The position numbers were made by a program, and so were the translations under genes. The notes under the pieces were generated by a model. It worked only from the letters and a program-made list of their open reading frames with translations, did not search any database and had not been told where the DNA came from. Below are positions 1 to 4,530 of a stretch of DNA of 6,118 nt, piece after piece. Origin of the DNA: Thermomicrobiaceae bacterium (GTDB taxonomy: Bacteria > Chloroflexota > Chloroflexia > Thermomicrobiales > Thermomicrobiaceae); assembly GCA_007123655.1 (NCBI GenBank), contig SKKR01000543.1, forward strand, positions 1 through 6,118. The letters run 5' to 3'. Position 1 is the first letter of the stretch, and each line of letters begins with the position of its first letter.

Positions 1-210
1 GGCCAGATCGTAGTCCGCCCGGCGGTACTGCTTGAAGGAGGTGACCCGCAGTCCGGGCGACCCGTTGAGGACCGTCGGTGCGTAGTCCTCGACGATGACA
101 TCGATGTCCATGACTGAAGCTAGGCTCGGCAGGAGATCCTCACTGTACAGTGATATACCGGACTCTACAGGCTGAAGGGGTGTGAACCAGGCTATTCGCG
201 GTCTAGACAC
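1..210 (-). CDS. Glycosyltransferase, GT4-like N-terminus (partial, 3' end outside window)
   Basis: This is the first 70 codons of a glycosyltransferase whose remainder lies beyond the left edge. I read it directly on the minus strand from a GTG at 210-208. The product begins MSRPRIAWFTPLQPVESG, followed by an S-L-Y-S-E-D-L-L-P stretch. This is the usual first beta-strand, loop and helix of GT-B-fold enzymes annotated as GT4, which typically read R-I-A-W-x-S/T-P-L-P-P-x-x-S-G-I-x-x-Y-S. A second beta-strand follows (D-I-D-V-I-V-E-D, residues 34-41). The GTG was chosen because GGAG lies 7 nt upstream and because an in-frame ATG at 111-109 would remove the conserved strand and loop. The gene overlaps the stop of the preceding glycosyltransferase gene by 8 nt, so it is very probably translated from the same mRNA. 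Sugar donor and acceptor cannot be told, and the catalytic C-terminal half is not visible. Confidence 0.8.
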   Translation of the reverse strand, partial: MSRPRIAWFTPLQPVESGISLYSEDLLPSLASVMDIDVIVEDYAPTVLNGSPGLRVTSFKQYRRADYDLA

Positions 211-1246
211 TGGTGGTCTCCAGGAGTTTGTCGACCACACGTTCCCAGGTGATCGCGTCAGCCACCGATTTCCCTTCGAGTCCAAGCTGCTCCGCCTCGA
301 CGCGGTCGTCCAGCAGCCGGCTCAGCAGGCGACCGATTTCAACCGGTTCCGGTTGAGCGGCAACGAGCCCGTTCTTTTCGTGACAGACAAGCTCCATGGG
401 ACCACCGGAGTCGGCAACGGTCACTACCGGCTTGGCGGCGGTAAACGCTTCGACCGTCACCAGCCCGAAGTCTTCGTCCAGTGGACCGTAATAGACGACC
501 CGACACCGGTTGTAATAGTCGACGACCTCGGCATCACTGAGGCGCCCCGTGAACGTCACCCTGTCGTCGATCCCGAGATCGCCAGCGAGCCTGCGCAGAT
601 TCGGACCCTCCGGTCCATCACCGGCGATGACCGCGGAGACCGGCTCGTCAGTCGAGGCGATGGATCGGAGCAGTAGATCGATTCGTTTCGTTCGATCAAG
701 GCGCGAGACGGTAAATATGAACGGTTCGTATGCCACCGGGGCCAGGCCAGTCAGTTGAATCGGAACATGAAGTGGCTCGGCGTGCAGACCGTTGTAACGC
801 TCGAGACGTCCCGCTGTGTTCCGGGAGTTCGCGTACCGCGCCCGGCATTCGCCGAGTCCACGTGCGTCTATTCGCTGGATGCGGCGGCGAAGCGCTAGAT
901 CGTCAGGGGTTCCCGTCAGGTCGCTGTGTTCGGTTCCGAACCAGTCATACGCCTGCCGGTACTGATGGATGATCCAGGCGACCTTGTTCGGATGTCGAAC
1001 AGCCCAGCTTGGAAACTTGGTGCAGATCACCAGGTCAATCGCCCGCCCGTCGGACTCTGTTATGTCTATCATGCGCCAGGCGAGTGCACTCTTGAGCAAC
1101 GAACTCTGTGGATACCACTTGAACGGGAGCGCGACGGTTTCCACTTCATGGCCGGCGCTGACCAGGGCGTCACGCAGTCCCTCTACGTGTATCTCCGCAC
1201 CGCCACGCGCGAAAGGGACCTGGGCCGCACAGATGGCGATTCTCAT
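203..1246 (-). CDS. Glycosyltransferase family 4 protein
   Basis: This 347-residue protein is a GT-B-fold retaining glycosyltransferase that should move a sugar from a nucleotide-sugar donor to a growing glycan at the cytoplasmic face of the membrane. The N-terminal domain opens MRIAICAAQVPFARGGAE, with the glycine-rich acceptor-side loop at residues 15-18. The donor half begins near residue 175, with F-T-V-S-R-L-D-R-T-K-R (178-188), the usual strand and basic loop that contacts the donor diphosphate. It continues through A-G-D-G-P (208-212). The EX7E motif typical of retaining GT4 enzymes is at E258 and E266 (E-D-F-G-L-V-T-V-E), followed by K-P-V-V and S-G-G-P (280-283). The length is normal for the family. 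The ATG shares the ATGA junction with the stop of the gene before it; the GAGGA directly abutting the ATG is too close for a normal ribosome site, so reinitiation is likely. No signal peptide or membrane span is seen. The substrate is unknown. Confidence 0.93.
   Translation of the reverse strand: MRIAICAAQVPFARGGAEIHVEGLRDALVSAGHEVETVALPFKWYPQSSLLKSALAWRMIDITESDGRAIDLVICTKFPSWAVRHPNKVAWIIHQYRQAYDWFGTEHSDLTGTPDDLALRRRIQRIDARGLGECRARYANSRNTAGRLERYNGLHAEPLHVPIQLTGLAPVAYEPFIFTVSRLDRTKRIDLLLRSIASTDEPVSAVIAGDGPEGPNLRRLAGDLGIDDRVTFTGRLSDAEVVDYYNRCRVVYYGPLDEDFGLVTVEAFTAAKPVVTVADSGGPMELVCHEKNGLVAAQPEPVEIGRLLSRLLDDRVEAEQLGLEGKSVADAITWERVVDKLLETTSV
218..221 (-). promoter_or_regulatory. Ribosome binding site for the GTG-started glycosyltransferase
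   Basis: GGAG on the minus strand lies 7 nt before the GTG at 210, inside the last codons of the upstream gene. It fixes the start of the partial glycosyltransferase and implies that its initiation is coupled to termination of the gene before it. Confidence 0.6.
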
Positions 1247-1638
1247 TCCTCGTCAGCCCTGTTTCCCGAATCGAGCCTGTCCAGGCGTCGATTCAACTCC
1301 GCCTGGCGTATCTCGATTTCGGTAAGCGCTCGCACCACGGAATCGTTGAACGCGTTCTGCTGCTCGACGATCGGATTGATATACCATCGCAGCCCGATCC
1401 GAATCACCCGCTGGATGAAAACGACGAGCGGTCCAACCAGCGGGAGAGTTGACTGCAGGGGAAGATGCGCCGAGACAGACGCCAGATCAGCTGCGTCTCT
1501 CACCGATGACAGCTGCGGCCCGGTGGGGACGTCATCTTCCAGCTGATACCCGGCCTCCCGCCGGACTGCACTGCGCAGTGATTCGAGCGTACGTTGAACG
1601 TCGTCGTTCGTGTCAAACCTTGGCTGCGACCGCCCCAT
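1243..1638 (-). CDS. Small helical protein of unknown function, glycosyltransferase-associated
   Basis: The protein has 131 residues and I cannot name it. The open frame extends upstream to 1776, but the ATG at 1638 is preferred because GGAGGAG lies 5 nt upstream and the extra residues would lie wholly inside the neighbouring glycosyltransferase gene. Residues 1-60 are polar, with little regular pattern beyond a short helix. Residues 61-86 form a moderately hydrophobic, amphipathic stretch (L-P-L-V-G-P-L-V-V-F-I-Q-R-V) rich in R on one face. Residues 86-104 hold Y-I-N-P-I-V-E-Q-Q-N-A-F-N, and 100-123 form a heptad-like helix, probably a coiled coil. From memory, similar P-x-V-E-Q-Q-N-x-F-N segments occur in small proteins and methyltransferase extensions within glycan clusters of Chloroflexota and Actinobacteria; I could not check this by search. 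It overlaps the preceding gene by 26 nt and the next by 4 nt, so it is probably coupled to both. A membrane-surface adaptor for the glycosyltransferases is a guess. Confidence 0.8.
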   Translation of the reverse strand: MGRSQPRFDTNDDVQRTLESLRSAVRREAGYQLEDDVPTGPQLSSVRDAADLASVSAHLPLQSTLPLVGPLVVFIQRVIRIGLRWYINPIVEQQNAFNDSVVRALTEIEIRQAELNRRLDRLDSGNRADEE

Positions 1639-2932
1639 CGACGCTCCTCCAGGATCCTGACTCCACCCCGAGCACCTCCCGATACACCCCACTGATCGTC
1701 TCGTACCAGTCCGAACGATCGACCACTTTGTTCTGCTTCCCGGATTCACCCATTCTGCGCGCTGAATGCGGGTCACTCAGAAGCGAGTCATACGCGTCCG
1801 CCAGTGCGTTTACATCTCCGAAATCGACGAGCAAACCATCGACATCATGGTCGATTACCGCCGGGATGCCGCCTGCCCGAGCGCCGACGACCGGCTTGCC
1901 GTTGGCCCATGCCTCGAGAAATACGTAGCCGAACGCTTCAGAGCGCGATGCAAGTGTCAACAGATCGCACGCGGCAAGCAAGTCAGTTCGGAACTCATCT
2001 TCTACGTAGCCCAGGACGCGGATCCAGCGCCGCTCGTCAGGTTGCAGTGAATCGACATACTTCTGGAAGTTGCTGATGATCGGACCAGCCACGACCAGCG
2101 TTACCGGTTCGGCCTGCCGGCGGTTCAGGTTGAGAACCGCCTGGCACGAGTGAATCGTGCCCTTGTCGTAAGCGGCGGCTCCGAGCGCCAGGACGAGCGG
2201 TCCATCAATGCCAAGCGTTCGCCGCACCCGTTCTGGATCGCCACCTGTCACTGCGTCCCGTTCGATACCGAGACCGACGACACGTATACGATCTTCCCGG
2301 ACGCCGTGAGAAGCAAGGAAGTCCGCTTCAACCGACGTCTGGGTCATCAGCATGTCCGCACCGCGAAGCAGATCAAGCTGGTGCGGCATTGTGTAGTAGC
2401 GCCGAACGGTGGATCGATCACTTTCCCCGAGATGTAACTTCGGCGTGATTACGAGCGGTATATCCTGACTCTTCGCGACCCGGGAAGCCTCTGAGATCAT
2501 CGATTCCAGCGCGATATTCGCGGGATGAATCAGGCTCGCGCCTGGGGCCACTCGCTCGAGAACCGATCGCAGTTCGGGCAGCCAGGGGCCAAATCTGGAC
2601 AACTGACCGAGTATCCGGCGCGTTCCGGGCACCGGGTACCTGGCAAGCTCACCCATCACCCGCCGAATCGCACGGTGCGTCAGATTAGAGAAGGGAAGAT
2701 GCGCCGCCGGAGTTCGGTGAACCTTGACTCCGTTACAGCGTTCGAACGGGACGTCGACCCGCCGGCGCTGCGGGTCCCAGAAATACTCCAGATCCCATGC
2801 ATCGGTGGTAATGACGTGGACGTCCGCACCGTCAGCGGCAAAGTCCTCGGAAAGGGCGTGGAAGTAATTCTCCGAACCACCGCGGAACGGATAGTAACGA
2901 TGTATCAAGTGTATGAAGCGCCGTCGTTCCAC
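1613..2932 (-). CDS. Glycosyltransferase family 4 protein
   Basis: This 439-residue GT-B-fold glycosyltransferase is predicted to be retaining and active at the cytoplasmic side of the membrane in glycan assembly. The N-terminal domain has I-H-R-Y-Y-P-F-R-G-G-S-E (10-21), the hallmark loop after the first strand, and V-H-V-I-T-T-D (38-44). The donor domain starts near residue 245 with L-A-L-G-A-A-A-Y-D-K-G (248-258), where K257 sits at the usual donor-phosphate position. It continues with V-A-G-P (281-284) and V-L-G-Y-V (306-310). The EX7E pair is E332 and E340 in S-E-A-F-G-Y-V-F-L-E, followed by G-K-P-V-V-G and A-G-G-I-P-A-V-I (353-360). The start is GTG, 5 nt after the stop of the TPR gene, with GAGGG nearby but closely spaced. 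The N-terminal domain is somewhat long for the family, with an arginine-rich middle (about 87-125). Sugar specificity is not readable. Confidence 0.93.
   Translation of the reverse strand: MERRRFIHLIHRYYPFRGGSENYFHALSEDFAADGADVHVITTDAWDLEYFWDPQRRRVDVPFERCNGVKVHRTPAAHLPFSNLTHRAIRRVMGELARYPVPGTRRILGQLSRFGPWLPELRSVLERVAPGASLIHPANIALESMISEASRVAKSQDIPLVITPKLHLGESDRSTVRRYYTMPHQLDLLRGADMLMTQTSVEADFLASHGVREDRIRVVGLGIERDAVTGGDPERVRRTLGIDGPLVLALGAAAYDKGTIHSCQAVLNLNRRQAEPVTLVVAGPIISNFQKYVDSLQPDERRWIRVLGYVEDEFRTDLLAACDLLTLASRSEAFGYVFLEAWANGKPVVGARAGGIPAVIDHDVDGLLVDFGDVNALADAYDSLLSDPHSARRMGESGKQNKVVDRSDWYETISGVYREVLGVESGSWRSVDGAVAAKV
1644..1650 (-). promoter_or_regulatory. Strong Shine-Dalgarno that sets the start of the small protein
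   Basis: GGAGGAG on the minus strand, 5 nt before the ATG at 1638, is close to the ideal anti-16S complement. It lies within the 3' end of the upstream glycosyltransferase gene and is the main reason for the shorter 131-residue reading. Confidence 0.75.
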
Positions 2933-2937
2933 GACCC

Positions 2938-3573
2938 TCAGTCCACTTCTACGGCATCATCGGGCGCTTCATCTTCGCTCGCCAGCCGCTCTCGCGCCTG
3001 TTGGGCGTAGAATGAGTCCGGATCGGTCTCGAGAATCTGTTCGTACAGTTCGTCGGCCGCGTCCTGTTCGTCCCCCCGCTCACGAATCTCGGCGAGCAGA
3101 TACATGGCCTCTACGTTGGATGGTTCGCCTTCCAGTACGCGGTCCAGTTGAATCTCCGCGTCGAGATCGTAACCGTGACGCTGGAGGGTCTGCGCGAAGC
3201 TGAGACGAAGCGTGTGGTCATCGGGACGGTGTTCAAGCGCGTCCTCGTAGTAAGGAATAGCATCGTTGACGCGTCCGGAGTTCGCCAGTAACACCGCCAG
3301 CTGTGCCAGGGCACTGTCGTCCTCTGGATCTTCCTCGATCCGATCACGGAGCTCCTGCTCCTGGTCATCTCCCTGATCCGGAACGTCCTGCGCGAAATCC
3401 TGCTGCATCGGATCGGTATCATTGCCGCCAAAGAACTCGGTCACGCCGATCGCGACCATCCCGATCACCAGGAAAAACGCCATCGCAACGGCGAACGCGA
3501 TGGTGAGCACCGAGGTCTTTCTGCGTGGCGGCGGGGAGCTGCCCCGTTTCTGCTTCTGTCTGTTCGTGGACAT
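2938..3573 (-). CDS. Membrane-anchored tetratricopeptide repeat (TPR) protein
   Basis: This 211-residue protein heads the operon. A basic N-terminus (R/K-rich, residues 5-19) precedes one hydrophobic span at about 22-47, so the positive-inside rule places the N-terminus in the cytoplasm and the rest outside the membrane. An acidic, glutamine-rich linker (50-80) follows, then about three TPR-like helix pairs: 85-118 (A-L-A-Q-L-A-V-L-L-A-N-S-G then A-I-P-Y-Y-E-D-A-L), 119-152 and 153-186. Each ends in the typical P-D or P-S turn (117, 151, 185). The tail is strongly acidic. TPR domains bind peptides or partner proteins, so a scaffolding role for glycan assembly or export is plausible, but the sequence does not prove it. 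The ATG at 3573 has only a weak upstream ribosome site. A cytochrome c biogenesis CcmI/CcmH-like TPR role is an alternative, though no such genes are nearby. Confidence 0.85.
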   Translation of the reverse strand: MSTNRQKQKRGSSPPPRRKTSVLTIAFAVAMAFFLVIGMVAIGVTEFFGGNDTDPMQQDFAQDVPDQGDDQEQELRDRIEEDPEDDSALAQLAVLLANSGRVNDAIPYYEDALEHRPDDHTLRLSFAQTLQRHGYDLDAEIQLDRVLEGEPSNVEAMYLLAEIRERGDEQDAADELYEQILETDPDSFYAQQARERLASEDEAPDDAVEVD

Positions 3574-3640
3574 ACTCGCGATCGTCCCCGATCTCCAATT
3601 GCCAGAACCATGGTGGAAGGCCGCCTGACCTTCTCTTAGT

Positions 3641-3646
3641 ATTGTA
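3641..3646 (-). promoter_or_regulatory. Possible -10 element of the TPR/glycosyltransferase operon
   Basis: TACAAT on the minus strand (5 of 6 matches to TATAAT) lies in the divergent gap. It would start transcription near 3634, giving a leader of about 60 nt before the TPR gene ATG at 3573. No good -35 hexamer is found at 16-19 nt spacing, so the call is tentative. The rest of 3574-3690 shows nothing else recognisable. Confidence 0.35.
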
Positions 3647-3699
3647 ATGATGCGTTCCAGCGCAGGTTCGCGGCAACTCGCCGGATCACCTGGGACCGT

Positions 3700-3728
3700 T
3701 TGCGAGCACCGATAGGAGATGGTAAACT
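3700..3728 (+). promoter_or_regulatory. Sigma-70-like promoter for tRNA-Leu and rnpB
   Basis: TTGCGA (3700-3705) and TAAACT (3723-3728) are separated by exactly 17 nt; each matches 4 of 6 consensus positions. Transcription would begin near 3735, about 45 nt before tRNA-Leu. The AT-rich -10 region stands out from the GC-rich surroundings. It is the only credible plus-strand promoter before the RNA genes. Confidence 0.55.
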
Positions 3729-3780
3729 ATAGAGCGCGGTTGCGAGAGGGTTCTGCCCTTTTCGACGCCGAAAATGAATT

Positions 3781-3865
3781 GCCGAAGTGGCGGAACAGGC
3801 AGACGCGCTACGTTCAGGGCGTAGTGGGCTTTACGCCCGTGTGAGTTCGAATCTCACCTTCGGCA
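3781..3865 (+). tRNA. tRNA-Leu, anticodon CAG
   Basis: This is a class II tRNA with a long variable arm. The acceptor stem GCCGAAG (3781-3787) pairs fully with CTTCGGC (3858-3864), with discriminator A3865 as expected for leucine. The anticodon stem CTACG/CGTAG (3808-3812 and 3820-3824) encloses the loop TTCAGGG, with anticodon CAG at 3815-3817, which reads CUG. The variable arm forms GGGC/GCCC around TTTAC, from about 3826. The T stem GTGAG/CTCAC (3841-3845 and 3853-3857) holds the loop TTCGAAT. The 3' end reads A-C-C-G, so CCA is not fully encoded and must be completed by the CCA-adding enzyme. Confidence 0.97.
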
Positions 3866-3873
3866 CCGCCGAT

Positions 3874-3902
3874 CAGGGATCCGCCTCGGTGGGTCCCTGT
3901 TT
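3874..3902 (+). terminator. Terminator-like hairpin between tRNA-Leu and rnpB
   Basis: The arms 3874-3884 and 3889-3899 form an 11-bp stem (CAGGGATCC... with ...GGGTCCCTG, two G-T wobbles) closed by a CTCG tetraloop. Only three T residues follow, and the last one overlaps the start of the rnpB pairing. It is therefore a weak or leaky terminator, or a processing or spacing hairpin protecting the 3' end of pre-tRNA-Leu. Full termination here would leave rnpB without a visible promoter. Confidence 0.5.
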
Positions 3903-4286
3903 GAGTGATGGCGGGCAGTGTGGTCGCTGGCCCGAACGAGCCAGAGGAAAGTCCGAGCTGCACAGAGCAGGGGTGCCCGGGGAAATCCCGGGGAAGCGTC
4001 TATCGGCGGGCGCTGACAGTCCAGATTGGCACATTGACGCCTGACGGCGTCCATGTGAGAGCAACAGAGACCAGTACCGGCCCAGCGCAGCTGGAGCCGG
4101 GGTGAAAAGGGCAATCCTCCCCCGCAGCAATCTACGATCGGACCGTTTGCAGGTTGCTCGCCGAGGTCCGAGGTGAGAGCAGTCGCCTCGTAAAAATGGC
4201 GGCCGGACGTCACTCGAATGTGAGCCGGCGTCCGAGATAGATGACCACGTGAAACAGAACTCGGCTTACTCGCCCGCCCTCACTCA
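3902..4286 (+). ncRNA. rnpB: RNase P RNA (catalytic subunit)
   Basis: This is the ribozyme that, with the RnpA protein, removes 5' leaders from pre-tRNAs. The universally conserved CR-I is at 3944-3959 (GAGGAAAGTCCGAGCT) and CR-V at 4254-4268 (ACAGAACTCGGCTTA). They form the P4 core through CCGAG (3953-3957) and CTCGG (4260-4264). P1 closes the molecule with GGCGGGC (3910-3916) and GCCCGCC (4272-4278), extended outward by TGAGTG/CACTCA (3902-3907 and 4281-4286). Other recognisable parts are CAACAGAGACC (4062-4072) in the CR-II/III region, a P12-like hairpin at 4030-4057 with a TGAC loop, GGTGAAAAGGG near 4100, and AGATAGATGACCAC (4235-4248) before CR-V. The layout resembles ancestral (type A) RNAs more than type B, but I have not folded it fully. 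The mature 5' end is probably near 3907. The gene sits between two tRNAs in the same orientation. Confidence 0.96.
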
Positions 4287-4310
4287 GCCATCACGCCGAT
4301 TCGCGGCTCG

Positions 4311-4334
4311 CCGGCACTGGAATACCTGTGCCGG
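4311..4334 (+). other. Hairpin downstream of rnpB, possible weak terminator
   Basis: CCGGCAC (4311-4317) pairs perfectly with GTGCCGG (4328-4334). The stem continues inside, after one mismatch, through GG/CC to an AATA tetraloop. No T-run follows, so it is not a standard intrinsic terminator. It may mark the 3' end of the rnpB transcript or act with Rho. Confidence 0.4.
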
Positions 4335-4338
4335 GGTC

Positions 4339-4347
4339 TGATAGAAT
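4339..4347 (+). promoter_or_regulatory. Extended -10 promoter candidate for tRNA-His
   Basis: TAGAAT (4342-4347, 5 of 6 matches to TATAAT) is preceded by TGA, giving the TGn extension (4339-4341) that allows initiation without a good -35. Transcription would start near 4354, about 34 nt before tRNA-His. No -35 hexamer is seen; the expected place falls inside the hairpin loop at 4318-4327. Confidence 0.45.
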
Positions 4348-4356
4348 CAGCCGCGT

Positions 4357-4371
4357 CGGGCCGAAGGCCCG
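4357..4371 (+). other. Small hairpin in the tRNA-His leader
   Basis: CGGGCC (4357-4362) and GGCCCG (4366-4371) form a perfect 6-bp stem around a GAA triloop, 16 nt before the 5' end of tRNA-His. It would lie at the start of the leader RNA if the extended -10 element is used. The role is unknown; it could stabilise the leader or guide processing. Confidence 0.4.
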
Positions 4372-4387
4372 CTCAATCAATGCGCAT

Positions 4388-4464
4388 GGTGCCCGTAGCT
4401 CAATCGGCAGAGCACTGGTCTGTGGAACCAGGGGTTGCGGGTTCGAGCCCCGCCGGGCACCCCA
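4388..4464 (+). tRNA. tRNA-His, anticodon GTG, with encoded CCA
   Basis: The acceptor stem GTGCCCG (4389-4395) pairs with CGGGCAC (4454-4460). The histidine-specific extra base G-1 (4388) faces C73 (4461), the main identity pair for histidyl-tRNA synthetase. The D stem is GCTC/GAGC (4398-4401 and 4410-4413). The anticodon stem CTGGT/ACCAG (4415-4419 and 4427-4431) holds the loop CTGTGGA with anticodon GTG at 4422-4424. The T stem is GCGGG/CCCGC (4437-4441 and 4449-4453) with loop TTCGAGC. CCA (4462-4464) is encoded, unlike in the tRNA-Leu upstream. Confidence 0.97.
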
Positions 4465-4471
4465 TCAGAAC

Positions 4472-4504
4472 GCCGGTACGGTCATCGCCGTGCCGGCTTT
4501 TCTT
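4472..4504 (+). terminator. Intrinsic terminator after tRNA-His
   Basis: GCCGGTACGG (4472-4481) and CCGTGCCGGC (4488-4497) form a 10-bp stem (one T-G wobble) with a TCATCG loop, followed directly by TTTTCTT (4498-4504). This is a canonical Rho-independent terminator for the RNA block. On the minus strand the hairpin is followed by TTCTGATG rather than a T-run, so it would stop the converging antiporter transcript poorly. Confidence 0.88.
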
Positions 4505-4530
4505 ACGTCCTGGGACCCTCGGTATTGCCC

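Noticed and set aside
926..1546. Long plus-strand open frame opposite the glycosyltransferase and small-protein genes
   Set aside because: Its product is low-complexity, arginine- and serine-rich with no motif. The opposite strand holds well-formed genes, so it is a shadow of their GC-rich codon use.
1639..1776. 46-residue N-terminal extension of the small protein, using an ATG at 1776
   Set aside because: The strong ribosome site is at 1644-1650, and the extension lies entirely inside the upstream glycosyltransferase gene with no recognisable conservation.
3781..3865. tRNA-Leu 3' end as an integration site for a mobile element
   Set aside because: No integrase gene and no direct repeat of the tRNA 3' end are visible in the window.
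3787..4213. Open frames on both strands through tRNA-Leu and rnpB
   Set aside because: The region is explained by a complete tRNA fold and RNase P RNA conserved blocks; the frames have no protein motifs.
3902..4286. Riboswitch or tmRNA as an alternative for the structured RNA
   Set aside because: CR-I, CR-V, the P4 pairing and a closing P1 identify RNase P RNA. There is no tag-peptide frame or alanine tRNA-like end.
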